Assembly: GCA_900540365.1 (NCBI GenBank)
Contig: UQFN01000005.1
Location: 53,204-117,203, forward strand
Direction of reading: 5' to 3'
Source: an uncultured Mollicutes bacterium
GTDB lineage: Bacteria; Bacillota_I; Bacilli_A; RFN20; CAG-826
DNA length: 64,000 nt
The notes beneath the pieces are model-generated. The model ran no database searches. It saw only the letters and a program-made list of their open reading frames with translations, and was not told the DNA's origin. The position numbers were made by a program, and so were the translations under genes. This document shows, in pieces, positions 17,091-26,079 of the stretch (its first letter is position 1; every line of letters begins with the position of its first letter).

Positions 17091-18275
17091 ATGGATACCT
17101 ATCAAAAATTATTCGAAATATATATCAAGAGCATTTCCATTAATGATTTTGTCAAAAATATTACTAGAGAAATAAATAATCCTATTGCTTTAATTAACGA
17201 AAATTTTCAAATTATTTCTTATAGTGATAATGATTTATATAATGATAGTTTTTATGATGAAGCAACCAAAATAGGCTTTTGGTCGTTAAGCTTTGCAAAA
17301 AAAATTACTGATGAATTTAAAGATGGTAGTGAATATAAGATTATTGATTATATTAACGAACATCGAAGACTATTTATTAGATTAACTTATGACAATAAGT
17401 TTGTTGGATATTGTGTAATCTTAGAAATTAATAAAAATTTAGATAGTCTTAATAAAGAATTTGTTAAGGCCGCAAGTATTATTTTTGCTAAATCTATATA
17501 TACCTTTGATCCAATTTCAAAAGACATTAGTAATGAAACTTTTTTAATAAACTTAATCAATCATATTTACAATTCACGTCAAATATATTTAGAAAGATTA
17601 AAAAGATCTAATTTTCATCAAAATACAGACTCATATATTTTTATTTTTAATATAAAAAATATTAAAAACGAAAAAGAAGACTATTTTTTAAAAGCTCTAC
17701 GCGAAATTGATTCAAAGCTTATATTAGTTCTTAAAGATGACTACTTAATATGTTATCTTAATGAAAACTATTCTTCATCAACATTTTCAAAAATAGATAA
17801 TTTATTATTTACATGTCATCTTGATGGGATTGTATCTTCAAAAATACTTGATTTATATAAACTCGATGAAATTTTTTCATTAAATGTAAAGCTACTAACA
17901 GCATTAAATAATAGCTTTTTGGAATATAAATTGTATAAAGAAGAAGATTATAAAATCATTCTTCCTTTTTTAGAAATAGATAAAAATATTTTATTTAGTT
18001 TTTTAAATGAAAAAATAGCTAAACTATATCATTATGATTTAATTAATAAGACTAATTATATTGATACTTTATATGCTTATATATTAAATGAAAGAAGTTT
18101 AAATGAAGCTAGTAAAATTTTATACCTACATAAAAATACTATTTTGTATAGATTAGATAAAATAAAAAATATCGCAAACATTAACTTAGAAAATTATAAC
18201 GAAAAACTTTCATATATATTTTCGATAGTGCTTTTATATTATTTATTAAATGAATTGCATAAAATAAATTTATAA
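17091..18275 (+). CDS. PucR/CdaR-type transcriptional regulator
   Basis: 394 residues. The C-terminal ~60 residues form the PucR-type helix-turn-helix: LNEASKILYLHKNTILYRLD, then a segment ending in YIFSIVLLYYLL. The N-terminal ~150 residues resemble a sensory domain (NPIALINENFQIISYSDND, a GAF/PAS-like pattern), and the middle a degenerate GGDEF-like domain seen in this family. It is divergent from the gldA-kdgT-budA operon with a large dyad between, so it probably controls that operon in response to a small acid or diol. The ATG has no Shine-Dalgarno. Confidence 0.85.
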   Translation: MDTYQKLFEIYIKSISINDFVKNITREINNPIALINENFQIISYSDNDLYNDSFYDEATKIGFWSLSFAKKITDEFKDGSEYKIIDYINEHRRLFIRLTYDNKFVGYCVILEINKNLDSLNKEFVKAASIIFAKSIYTFDPISKDISNETFLINLINHIYNSRQIYLERLKRSNFHQNTDSYIFIFNIKNIKNEKEDYFLKALREIDSKLILVLKDDYLICYLNENYSSSTFSKIDNLLFTCHLDGIVSSKILDLYKLDEIFSLNVKLLTALNNSFLEYKLYKEEDYKIILPFLEIDKNILFSFLNEKIAKLYHYDLINKTNYIDTLYAYILNERSLNEASKILYLHKNTILYRLDKIKNIANINLENYNEKLSYIFSIVLLYYLLNELHKINL

Positions 18276-18365
18276 GATTAATTATTTAATAATTTTTAAT
18301 TGATATTTCTTAAAAATATAAGGTTAAATTTTTGTTATATATATTAATATTTGTCTGCTGATACA

Positions 18366-18417
18366 TTAAAAAAGTGCTTTATTTTTATAAAAAGTATGCA
18401 AAACTAAACTTTTTTTT
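18366..18417 (-). repeat. Dispersed TGCA-core intergenic motif, copy 1
   Basis: On the minus strand: AAAGTTTAGTTTTGCATAC, then a T-run, ATAAAAATAAAG and CACTTTTTT. It closely matches the copy at 58103-58157 over about 50 bases. It lies between the convergent ends of the PucR-type and flavodoxin genes and touches the flavodoxin stop codon. It may serve as a shared terminator or be a small mobile remnant. Confidence 0.6.
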
Positions 18418-18919
18418 AAAATTTTAGCCAATTAATTAATATGTCATCAATATTAGATTGATTAACTTCATGTCCCTTAATTGCTAAACCATCTTTGATA
18501 ATTGCAAGTGGATATTTACTTTTTAAAATTTTAATAATATTTCCAAGTCCACTTCCTTCATGTGTAACTAATGGCATAATGATTTTATTTTCCAAATTTA
18601 AATTATCTAATAATGAATATATTTCATAAGGATATTCACCAAAATAAATAGGTCCAGCAACAATAATGTAGTCATATTCATCAACATTATTTAAATATTG
18701 TTTTAACTTAGGTCTTAAATTGTTTTGCATGTTAAAGGGTGCTTCTTTTACACATTCTTTATAATTAGGAGAATATTCTTTAACAGGCTCACATTTAAAA
18801 AGATCGCAATTTATTAATTTTTTAATATGATTTGCTAATACTTCTGTATTACCAACTTTTAAATTACCAACCGCATAATTTTCGTTTGCTCTTGAAAAAA
18901 ATATTAAAATTGATTTCAT
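18416..18919 (-). CDS. Flavodoxin-like protein
   Basis: 167 residues. It starts with the phosphate-loop strand ILIFFSRANENYAVGNLKVGN, contains VAGPIYFGEYP in the FMN 50s-loop position, and MPLVTHEGSGLGNIIK as the second FMN-binding loop. This is the short-chain flavodoxin-4 type found in many gut Firmicutes, where it acts as an electron carrier or small NAD(P)H-dependent reductase. The gene starts seven bases after the stop of the CoA-disulfide-reductase-like gene without a clear Shine-Dalgarno, so they are probably co-transcribed redox proteins. Electron partner unknown. Confidence 0.85.
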   Translation of the reverse strand: MKSILIFFSRANENYAVGNLKVGNTEVLANHIKKLINCDLFKCEPVKEYSPNYKECVKEAPFNMQNNLRPKLKQYLNNVDEYDYIIVAGPIYFGEYPYEIYSLLDNLNLENKIIMPLVTHEGSGLGNIIKILKSKYPLAIIKDGLAIKGHEVNQSNIDDILINWLKF

Positions 18920-18925
18920 AATACA

Positions 18926-20575
18926 TTAATATGACTTTAAATCATTATTCAAAGATTTAAATAATCTATATCCTCCAGCTAAATGAAAACAATCATAACC
19001 TTTTTGAGTCAAAATTCTTGCTGCAATATAACTTCTTAAGGCACTAAAACATATTAAATATATTGTTTTGTCTTTATTAATTTTAAATAAATTATCTCTT
19101 AATTCATCTAATGGAATATTAACACTTCCATTAATATGATCTGCATCATATTCTTCTTTAGTTCTAACATCAATTAACAAACTATTTTGACTTGAGATTA
19201 TTTTATCTAATTCTTCAACATAAAATTGCTTAACAAGATTATTTTTTAAATTTTCAATCATATAACCTATCATATTAATAGGATCTTTTGCAGAAGCAAA
19301 CGGAGGAGCATAAGATAATTCTAAACTACCTAATTCATAGCCTTTTAAGTGCGCTTTTATGCATGTAGCTAATACATCAATTCTTTTATCTACACCTTCT
19401 TCTCCTACAATTTGCGCTCCTAATATTTCATAATTGTTTTTATTAAATAAAACTTTTATAAACAACATTTTTGAATTTGGATAATAGGTTGCGTGGTTAT
19501 ACGGAGATAAATATACTTTGTCAAAAATTATATTCTTTTGTTTTAATTGCTCTTCAGATAAACCCACAGAACCAATTGATAAATTAAATAATTTTAAAAT
19601 TGAAGTTCCTAGGGGTTTAATTTCATTAACTTTATTAAAAGCAAAATAAGACGCTAAATCTCTTCCTTCCTTATTTGCTAATCCGGCTAAAGCAATATTC
19701 ACTTTTAAATTATCAAAGAAAGAATTTAAACAAATTACATCGCCAATGGCGAAAATATTTTCATCGTAAGTTTGATAGACATCATTTACGGCAATACTAT
19801 TTTTAAAATCTAGTTTTAAATTTGAATCAGCCGCTAATTTTGAATTTGGTCTGACACCAATAGCTTGAATTAAAATATCACTTCCAATTTCAAATCCATC
19901 TAATTTAGTTACTACGCAGTCTTCTTTTTCTTCAATACTTTTAACAATTTTGTTTAAAAATAAATTTATATTATTATTTCTAAGTTCTTCGTGAACAAAT
20001 GTCGCTACATCTAAATCTAAATTAGCTAAAACATGATTTCTTCCTTCAATTAAATTTACTTTAATACCTAGTTTAATTAGATTCTCACTTATCTCTAATC
20101 CAATAAACCCTCCACCAATTACAGTTGCGGTGTGAATATTATTATTAATCACATATTCTTTAATTCTTAAAGAATCTTCAACTGTCTTTAATTCAAAAAT
20201 TTTTGACGAGTTTGGAGTTAATTTAATAGCTTCTGCACCTAAAGCTAGTATTAATTTATCATAAAAAAATTCTTTCTCTAAATTCGTTAAAAGATCTTTA
20301 ACTATAACAGACTTTTTTTCTTTATTAATCTTAACAACCTCGTGATTTACGAATACATCAATATTAAAACGTTTTTTTAAAGAATTAGGAGTTTGCAATG
20401 TTAAACTTGATTTTTCTTTAATTACCGAAGAAATATAATATGGCAGTCCACAATTAGCATAAGATACAAAATTAGATTTTTCAAAAATAGTAATCTTAGA
20501 ATTTTCATCTAATCTTCTTAGTCTACAAGCAAATGATGCTCCAGCAGCAACTCCACCAACAACAATATAATTCAT
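18926..20575 (-). CDS. CoA-disulfide reductase/NADH oxidase family flavoprotein with C-terminal rhodanese domain
   Basis: 549 residues, the length typical of the CoADR-rhodanese fusion. FAD loop VVGGVAAGASFA (residues 5-16); active-site Cys42 in SYANCGLPYY; NAD loop ATVIGGGFIGLEISENL (~150-165); second FAD motif NIFAIGDV (~275). From ~455 a rhodanese module contains LIDVRTKEEYDADHINGSVN and the active-site loop CFSALRS. Such enzymes reduce CoA disulfide, persulfides or polysulfide with NAD(P)H, keeping the thiol pool reduced. AAGGAG precedes the ATG. It heads a two-gene operon with a flavodoxin. Confidence 0.9.
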   Translation of the reverse strand: MNYIVVGGVAAGASFACRLRRLDENSKITIFEKSNFVSYANCGLPYYISSVIKEKSSLTLQTPNSLKKRFNIDVFVNHEVVKINKEKKSVIVKDLLTNLEKEFFYDKLILALGAEAIKLTPNSSKIFELKTVEDSLRIKEYVINNNIHTATVIGGGFIGLEISENLIKLGIKVNLIEGRNHVLANLDLDVATFVHEELRNNNINLFLNKIVKSIEEKEDCVVTKLDGFEIGSDILIQAIGVRPNSKLAADSNLKLDFKNSIAVNDVYQTYDENIFAIGDVICLNSFFDNLKVNIALAGLANKEGRDLASYFAFNKVNEIKPLGTSILKLFNLSIGSVGLSEEQLKQKNIIFDKVYLSPYNHATYYPNSKMLFIKVLFNKNNYEILGAQIVGEEGVDKRIDVLATCIKAHLKGYELGSLELSYAPPFASAKDPINMIGYMIENLKNNLVKQFYVEELDKIISSQNSLLIDVRTKEEYDADHINGSVNIPLDELRDNLFKINKDKTIYLICFSALRSYIAARILTQKGYDCFHLAGGYRLFKSLNNDLKSY

Positions 20576-20678
20576 AATTTACTCCTTGGCTTTATTATAA
20601 GTAAATATAGAAATAGCTTCTAGATAATTGCACTATAAATTCTTATTAATTATTATTAATAAAGAATGAGGTAATTGT

Positions 20679-21587
20679 ATGATAATTTGTGTTGGTGAAA
20701 TTTTATACGATTGTTATGTGAATAAACAAAATGTATGCGGTGACTTAACTATTAATGCTCATCCAGGTGGCGCTCCTTATAATGTAGCATGTAATTTAAC
20801 ATATCTAGGTGATAAGGTATGTTTTATAGGAAATGTTGGTAATGATATTTTCGGTAAAGAATTAAGAAAACATGCTTTAAGTATGAATTTTCATCATATA
20901 TCAATTTTAAAAAAATTTAATACAACTTTAGCACTTGTTTCTTTAGATGAAAATAATGAACGTAATTTTTCTTTTATAAGAAAAAATGGAGCAGATTTTC
21001 GATTTAAAAAATTACCTTTTAAACTAGTAAATAAAGCAAAAATAGTTCATTTTGGATCGTTGATGCTTTCAACAAAAGAAGGAAGAAATTTCATTTTAAA
21101 AGAATTAAATTTATTAAAAAAATCAAATGTTTTTTTAACTTTTGATGTTAATTATCGAAATGAAATTTTTACTAGTCAAATAAACGCTAAGAACTTTTAC
21201 TTAAAAATTCTTCCTTATTTTAATTTAGTAAAACTAAGTGAGGACGAAGTATTTTTTCTAACAAATTTAAACGATATTGATGCAGGCGTAAAAATGTTAA
21301 AAAAAGATTTTCAAATTTATATAGTAACTTTGTCAGATAAGGGTAGCAAATTATATTATCAAGATAAGATTTATTTTGAGAATTCAAAAAAAGTAAATGT
21401 AGTTGATACAACGGGCGCTGGAGATGCCTTTTTAAGTGGAGTATTACATTACATAAATAATAAAGACATTAAATATAATGACGAATATTTTCACAACCTA
21501 CTAGAATATGCTAATTGCTTAGGAGCGTTTAGTGTCACACACGAAGGAGCAATTTCTAATAAAATTTCTAATTATTCAATAAAATAG
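20679..21587 (+). CDS. PfkB-family carbohydrate kinase (fructokinase-like)
   Basis: 302 residues. Both PfkB signatures are present: GGAPYNVACNLTYLGDKVCF near the N-terminus (residues ~30-50) and DTTGAGDAFLSGVL near the C-terminus (~243-256), where Asp of GAGD is the catalytic base. The starting GEILYDCY resembles fructokinases more than ribokinases, but sugar specificity cannot be decided. GAGG lies upstream of the ATG. The gene stands alone, divergent from the CoADR operon, and is followed by a motif (21586-21612) resembling the dispersed TGCA element. Confidence 0.88.
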   Translation: MIICVGEILYDCYVNKQNVCGDLTINAHPGGAPYNVACNLTYLGDKVCFIGNVGNDIFGKELRKHALSMNFHHISILKKFNTTLALVSLDENNERNFSFIRKNGADFRFKKLPFKLVNKAKIVHFGSLMLSTKEGRNFILKELNLLKKSNVFLTFDVNYRNEIFTSQINAKNFYLKILPYFNLVKLSEDEVFFLTNLNDIDAGVKMLKKDFQIYIVTLSDKGSKLYYQDKIYFENSKKVNVVDTTGAGDAFLSGVLHYINNKDIKYNDEYFHNLLEYANCLGAFSVTHEGAISNKISNYSIK

Positions 21588-21612
21588 TTTACTTTTGCAG
21601 GGTTTTTTTATA
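21586..21612 (+). repeat. Dispersed TGCA-core motif, short copy
   Basis: TAGTTTACTTTTGCAGGG followed by a T7 run, just after the kinase stop. ACTTTTGCAGGGT can fold into a short stem with G-U pairs around a TGC loop, followed by T, so it may terminate transcription in the plus direction. Confidence 0.45.
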
Positions 21613-21680
21613 TTTTAAGGATTTTAACTACATGAATATTTTAATTTAATTTAGTAAAAATAAAGTGTATATTAAATCAT

Positions 21681-22382
21681 ATGAAAAAATATTTTGAACT
21701 TATTGATTGCTTATTGTTATCTTATTTAGGTGGTTTTTTAGATGGATATTCTCTTTTGTTTAGAGGTAATAAATTCACCTGTATGCAAACTGGAAATATC
21801 ATATATTTTGCTATTGATTTAGTTAATAAAAATTATGATTCTCTTTTATTTCCATTTTATTTATTTATATGTTTTGTAGTTGGTTTAATATTTGCCTATC
21901 TTTTCGAATTTTTTCTTGTTAAATATAAAAAAGAAAAACTTGTACATCCTTTATTTTTAATAGTTATTTTGCTACTACTATTACCAAACTTTTTTTATGG
22001 AAAGACTAATGGAATTGATGACTCTTTAATTTGTCCTTTGTTAATGAGCATTTGTGGAGGTATTTTATTAGAGTCTTTTACAAAATTTAAGGTAAAATTT
22101 ACTCCTACAATGATGACAAATAATACCAAACTAATGGTTAACTCATTTTTAGATTCTTTTTTATATAAAAATAAAAGTTACTTATATAAAGGCATAACAT
22201 ATATATTTGTTATTGTATTTTTTGTTTTTGGAGTAGCTTCATCAGCTTTATTAATAAACTTTACAGCATTAGCACAATATACAATTTTCCTTGCTTTTAT
22301 TGTAATTATTCTTTTACTAGTTAATGAATTAATAATTAATAAAATTTCAATTAATGAAATAAATTCCAATGATTCAATTTAG
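21681..22382 (+). CDS. YoaK/DUF1275-family membrane protein
   Basis: 233 residues with about six membrane spans. The N-terminus LLLSYLGGFLDGYSLLFRGNKFTCMQTGNI is written here in two parts: GGFLDGYSLLFRGN and FTCMQTGNI, both characteristic of DUF1275, whose members have a Gly-x-x-Asp-Ala/Gly-x-Ser/Gly start and a Met-x-Thr-Gly-Asn motif. The function of the family is unknown; a transport role has been suggested. A TATATT box (21668-21673) ends seven bases before the ATG and there is no Shine-Dalgarno, so the mRNA may lack a leader. Confidence 0.82.
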   Translation: MKKYFELIDCLLLSYLGGFLDGYSLLFRGNKFTCMQTGNIIYFAIDLVNKNYDSLLFPFYLFICFVVGLIFAYLFEFFLVKYKKEKLVHPLFLIVILLLLLPNFFYGKTNGIDDSLICPLLMSICGGILLESFTKFKVKFTPTMMTNNTKLMVNSFLDSFLYKNKSYLYKGITYIFVIVFFVFGVASSALLINFTALAQYTIFLAFIVIILLLVNELIINKISINEINSNDSI

Positions 22383-22530
22383 ATATAAAATTTATAAATA
22401 AATCGTTTATCTAAACAATATAATAAATAATTATAAAAAGGTTTTAAAAAGAATTAAATTTTATGAATATTAATATGTACATTTATTACTTTTAAAGTAA
22501 AATTTTAGTTTCTTTATATATAATATTTAT
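22383..22530. promoter_or_regulatory. Promoter region of the acetyltransferase gene
   Basis: TATAAT at 22519-22524 ends six bases before the ATG at 22531, with no Shine-Dalgarno, so a leaderless transcript is expected. The -35 is weak. The rest of the 148 bases is AT-rich and featureless. Confidence 0.45.
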
Positions 22531-23097
22531 ATGAATTTTATAGGGACAAAAACTTTAAAAACAAAACGTTTAATTTTAAGGAAATTTAGTAAAAATGATT
22601 TAAACGATTTTTATGAGTATGCTTCTAATTATGAAATTACCAAGTTTTTAACATGGAATCCTCATAAATCTATAAAGGAATCGCAAAATATTTTAGAAAA
22701 TATTTTCATAAAATATGATAATAAAACTTTTAGATGGGCAGTTATTTTAAAAGAGGAAAATAAATTAATCGGTTCAATTGATGTTATAAAAATAAATAAA
22801 ATTGATGAGAGTGTTGAAGTTGGATATGCATTAAACATTAATTATCATAACAAAGGATTTATGACCGAGGCATTTAAAGAAATTATTAACTATTTATTTA
22901 ACGAAGTTAACGTTAAAGAAATAAGAGCTTGTTTCCAAATTGAAAATACTCCTTCTTATAAAGTAATGAAAAAATGTGGATTTAAAGATTTAAATTTAAT
23001 AGTTGAGAAAATTTTACCTCTTAAAAATAATAAAGTAGTTTATGTTAAATATATGACAATTAAAAAATATGAATATACTTTATTAAATAAAAACTAA
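22531..23097 (+). CDS. GNAT acetyltransferase (RimJ/RimL type)
   Basis: 188 residues. It opens with TKRLILRKFSKNDLNDFYEY, the Acetyltransf_3 start. It has SIDVIKINKIDESVEVGYAL as the central strands, YHNKGFMTEAFKEI as the acetyl-CoA loop (the usual Q/RxxG/A replaced by HNKGFMTE), and IENTPSYKVMKKCGFK at the end. Such enzymes acetylate N-termini, small amines or antibiotics; the substrate here is unknown. It ends three bases from the end of a convergent HTH gene. Confidence 0.88.
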   Translation: MNFIGTKTLKTKRLILRKFSKNDLNDFYEYASNYEITKFLTWNPHKSIKESQNILENIFIKYDNKTFRWAVILKEENKLIGSIDVIKINKIDESVEVGYALNINYHNKGFMTEAFKEIINYLFNEVNVKEIRACFQIENTPSYKVMKKCGFKDLNLIVEKILPLKNNKVVYVKYMTIKKYEYTLLNKN

Positions 23098-23100
23098 ATT

Positions 23101-23736
23101 TTATAACATAATTTGATCTATGATAGTTTTAATTTCATTTAAATTTTTTAATGGATAAATTTCATAATTTTCTTTATTTGTATAGATTATAAGTTTGCCT
23201 GAATTAAGCTTTCCATGCGTTTTAATTTGAACACTATCTATATCGTCGTAGTTAATTTCCCTAGTTTTTATCAAGGTTTTAATTTTAAGGCTATAATCAT
23301 TATATTCAACAAGTACTTTTTTTAATGGAAAAATTGTTTTTATTAACATATAAACAATCATTAAAAGGAATGCAAAACATAAAATATTACTTAAAATCAA
23401 AGATACTAGTTCCACATTTTGATAATTTAAATTTAACATAATAATTACAAAAATAACAAAAAATAAGTAAATACTATATAAACCTATAAACCAAAATTGT
23501 TTATATCCAAGAGGTTTGTATATACTTGATTTATTTTCTTTATTAACTTCTAATAATTCACTTATTGAAATATTAAATTCTTTAGAAATTAATTTAAGTG
23601 TATCAATTGAAGGATAACTTAATCCTCTTTCATATTTTGATACAGCTTGTCTAGTTAAAAATAAACGTTGTGCAAATTCTTCTTGTGTAAGATTATTTTC
23701 TTTTCTTATTGTAATAATTTTTTCATTTAGTGCCAT
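23101..23736 (-). CDS. XRE-family HTH regulator with two membrane spans
   Basis: 211 residues. Residues 1-62 form a Cro/C1-type helix-turn-helix (ENNLTQEEFAQRLFLTRQAV, then SKYERG). Two adjacent spans lie at ~80-130, and a C-terminal ~65-residue domain (IKTLIKTREINYDDIDSVQI) resembles a PH-like fold of bacterial membrane proteins. This is a common Firmicutes pattern of a membrane-linked repressor. AGAGG precedes the ATG. The target is probably itself or the small repeat protein next door, but nothing proves it. Confidence 0.85.
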   Translation of the reverse strand: MALNEKIITIRKENNLTQEEFAQRLFLTRQAVSKYERGLSYPSIDTLKLISKEFNISISELLEVNKENKSSIYKPLGYKQFWFIGLYSIYLFFVIFVIIMLNLNYQNVELVSLILSNILCFAFLLMIVYMLIKTIFPLKKVLVEYNDYSLKIKTLIKTREINYDDIDSVQIKTHGKLNSGKLIIYTNKENYEIYPLKNLNEIKTIIDQIML

Positions 23737-23808
23737 AAAATACCTCTATCAACTATTAGAAGTCAAAAAGAATAATAATCAAGAAACTATCGGTTGCAAA
23801 TGCTTTTA

Positions 23809-23997
23809 TTATTGATTTAAAAGCATAGTTAATAAATTACCACTACCAATTTTATGTCCAAGACGATCATATGTATATTTTCCATCATAATATCCAAGCT
23901 TATGTCCTAAATGGTCATATATAACATCTCTATTTCCCTCAACACGAATTTCACCTATTTTATGTCCTAAACGATCCCTTAAGATTTCTCTATCCAT
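23809..23997 (-). CDS. Small three-repeat beta-flower-type protein
   Basis: 62 residues built from three repeats: RDRLGHKIGEI, YDHLGHKLGYYDG and YDRLGHKIGSG, ending in a hydrophobic LLTMLLNQ. The Tyr-Asp-x-x-Gly-x-x-Ile-Gly unit resembles the four-fold beta-flower family of small bacterial proteins, whose function is unknown. AAGGAG precedes the ATG. It lies upstream of the HTH-membrane regulator on the same strand. The coding call is supported by the repeat structure and ribosome site. Confidence 0.7.
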   Translation of the reverse strand: MDREILRDRLGHKIGEIRVEGNRDVIYDHLGHKLGYYDGKYTYDRLGHKIGSGNLLTMLLNQ

Positions 23998-24058
23998 ATA
24001 ATTCTCCTTTTATTTAATTATAAATGATTAATTATTTTTAAAAAACTACTAATTTTAG

Positions 24059-24091
24059 AAAAAACCTTGCAGAACTAACTTATTTTTCGAG
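24059..24091 (-). repeat. Dispersed TGCA-core motif, copy 2
   Basis: On the minus strand: CGAAAAATAAGTTAGTTCTG, then CAAGGTTTTTTC. It shares CGAA...TTAGTTyTGCA...TTTTTTC with copies at 58103-58157 and 26420-26462. It lies upstream of the small repeat protein gene. Confidence 0.6.
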
Positions 24092-24205
24092 TTTTTTTCT
24101 TAAAAATTTAATATTAACTTCTGATTCATTTTTTAAAAATTATAACAAAATCAATAAAACTTAATTTTATAAAGCTAAACTATTTAGTTTAAAAAAAGAA
24201 ATAAT

Positions 24206-24490
24206 TTAAAACTCTAAAATATTTTTATTTAGCAAAAATTCCTTAATTCTTATAATTAAATATCCTTTTTCATATCGCCTTGGTTTCATACTTTATCCAA
24301 CAATAATATTTTTTTCAAAAGAATCATCGACTTTATCAAATTATCATATTTCTTGTAAGATTTTCTCTTTATTTATCTTGTATATAATAACGATTGCTCT
24401 CTAAATTAGCTACAAAATCAATTTCGTATTGATATTTTGTTTGGTTTTCATTTTTTAAATATACTTCGACAACTCCAACATCTTTTTATT
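24206..24490 (-). pseudogene. Relic of an AAA-family ATPase, DUF4143 C-terminus
   Basis: On the minus strand one frame reads KDVGVVEVYLKNENQTKYQY and then EIDFVANLESNRYYIQDK before a stop. A second frame then reads FDKVDDSFEKNIIVG, stop, SMKPRRYEKGYLIIRIKEFL and LNKNILEF. These match, in order, the nuclease-like DUF4143 end of the widespread ATPases that have an AAA_14 domain. The front ~300 residues are gone, and at least one frameshift and two stops remain, so the gene is dead. Confidence 0.7.
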
Positions 24491-24602
24491 CATGTAACTA
24501 TTTTTATTAATCTGTTATATTTTTTATAATTAATTTTATTTTTATTTGAATTTAATATAAATTATAAGTTTAAGTGAAAGCTAAATTATATTTAAAAAGT
24601 TG

Positions 24603-25676
24603 TTAATAATCGCTAGTTTTGAATTTATATGAAGTTTTAAATTTTTTATCAAACTTGCCATAAGGTACTAAGTAATTTTTTTCTTTATGGAGTCTTCCTA
24701 AAACAATGCAAGGATGAATTCCAACACTATTTGCAAATTCGATAATTGAGTCTTCAGTAAAACAATTTTTATTTATATAATCGTTCCATTTATCGTTAGA
24801 AATTAACATCTCTGCAGCTATTAAATCAGCTTCATCATCTTCGTCATTTTCAATATTTATTAATGTTTCTCTACGATGTTCCATTAAGACATGGGATATT
24901 TCATGAAACAATGTAAACCAAAATAAATCTGCTTTCTCACCTCTATTTGAAATTGCTAGCATGACATTATCCTTGCTAAACCATTTTGTTGCTCCATAAA
25001 TATAAGATTTTGATAAATAAGGTAGTAAAACAAAAGAAATACCACATTCATTTAAAATATATTTTAATCTAGGTAAAAAATCTTCTAAATTTTGTTTCGT
25101 CATTCCTCTAATTTCTGGAATATATTCAATTAACATATTCTTATTAAAAGGGATTTCATTTTTCTTTCTAGCTTCATTTAAAGCTAAAGCAATCCAAAAG
25201 TTTTGAGCAAAATAATCGACTTCTTTTTTTGTATGATGTTCTTTTAAACAAACAAATAAGTCCTTTTTATCTAAAAGCATTAAACTATTTACTCCAACTA
25301 CTTCTCTACACTTATTAATAATTTCTTCCTTTGTAAAATTATTAAAAACATAACCATAATCTATTAAGTAATTTTTTACTTTGCTTGCAAAAACCCATTC
25401 TTTTTTAAGTTCTTCGTTTTTATTTAATTCTTTTAAATATACGTTGTATTGTGTTTGTAAATTAGTCCAATAATTAATTGAGTTATCAAAAAATATTGAT
25501 AATTTATATGCAATATCAAAAGTAAGATCACCGTTCCCAGTAATTAGTGCAGAAATTGTTCTTTCTGAAATTCCTGTTCTAAGTGAAAATTCTTTTGCAG
25601 TCATTTCCATAGAATCTAATAATTCTTTTAAATAAACACCTGGATGAAATCTTTTAATACTCGCCATAATGGTCAC
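24603..25676 (-). CDS. HigA-type antitoxin fused to ImmA/IrrE metallopeptidase
   Basis: 357 residues from the GTG at 25674-25676, well spaced from AAGGAG; an ATG nine bases later is possible. Residues ~10-85 are a HigA/VapI helix-turn-helix (HPGVYLKELLDSMEMTAKEF). From ~210 the ImmA/IrrE zinc-peptidase domain has FHEISHVLMEH (HExxH) and a downstream EADLIAAEML third-ligand helix. Such fusions act as regulator or antitoxin with a regulated protease. The gene overlaps the HigB-like toxin gene by 23 bases, so toxin comes first and antitoxin second, as in higBA. Whether the protease cleaves its own HTH part or another repressor is unknown. Confidence 0.88.
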   Translation of the reverse strand: MTIMASIKRFHPGVYLKELLDSMEMTAKEFSLRTGISERTISALITGNGDLTFDIAYKLSIFFDNSINYWTNLQTQYNVYLKELNKNEELKKEWVFASKVKNYLIDYGYVFNNFTKEEIINKCREVVGVNSLMLLDKKDLFVCLKEHHTKKEVDYFAQNFWIALALNEARKKNEIPFNKNMLIEYIPEIRGMTKQNLEDFLPRLKYILNECGISFVLLPYLSKSYIYGATKWFSKDNVMLAISNRGEKADLFWFTLFHEISHVLMEHRRETLINIENDEDDEADLIAAEMLISNDKWNDYINKNCFTEDSIIEFANSVGIHPCIVLGRLHKEKNYLVPYGKFDKKFKTSYKFKTSDY

Positions 25677-26016
25677 TTATCTCCTTAATTCTTATTTTCT
25701 TTACACTTTTTAAAAATTCTTTTTCGTTTTCTGTTGGAACAAGAACATTATTGTTTTCATCGAGCATTTGTATTAATATTCGCCACTTACTTTTTTTCTT
25801 ATCTAGTGATAACGAATAATAATTTTTTAGATTACCTTTTTTATGTTCCATATAGAAATATATATTAACTTTTAAATCATAAGCATTGTCTGCTGCATCT
25901 AAAACACCAAGTAAAAGTAACATTCCTCTTGATATAACCTTACCATATTTCCTAGTCATGTACTTTTCATCTTCATATTTATTTTTCAAACTTGGCGGGC
26001 TATATTCATATTCCAC
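25654..26016 (-). CDS. HigB-like (RelE/ParE superfamily) toxin
   Basis: 120 residues from a GTG behind AAGGAGG. The N-terminal half has two helices (RGMLLLLGVLDAADNAYDLK). The C-terminal half has the toxin strands YYSLSLDKKKSKWRILIQML and an end in IKEISDHYGEY, matching the Ser-Val-x...Trp-Arg-Ile...His-Tyr pattern of HigB. HigB cuts ribosome-bound mRNA. The sequence is divergent, but the position before an overlapping HigA-like gene strongly supports the call. The pair is expected to autoregulate from the AT-rich region upstream. Confidence 0.78.
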   Translation of the reverse strand: MEYEYSPPSLKNKYEDEKYMTRKYGKVISRGMLLLLGVLDAADNAYDLKVNIYFYMEHKKGNLKNYYSLSLDKKKSKWRILIQMLDENNNVLVPTENEKEFLKSVKKIRIKEISDHYGEY

Positions 26017-26079
26017 AAGTACCTCCTTACTAAATTCATATTACATAAATTGTAATTTAAAATCAATTTAAAAGCAAAT

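Noticed and set aside
23809..23997. Three short repeats considered as a CRISPR-like or DNA repeat array
   Set aside because: The repeats are at protein level in a single frame with variable codons; DNA spacing is not CRISPR-like.
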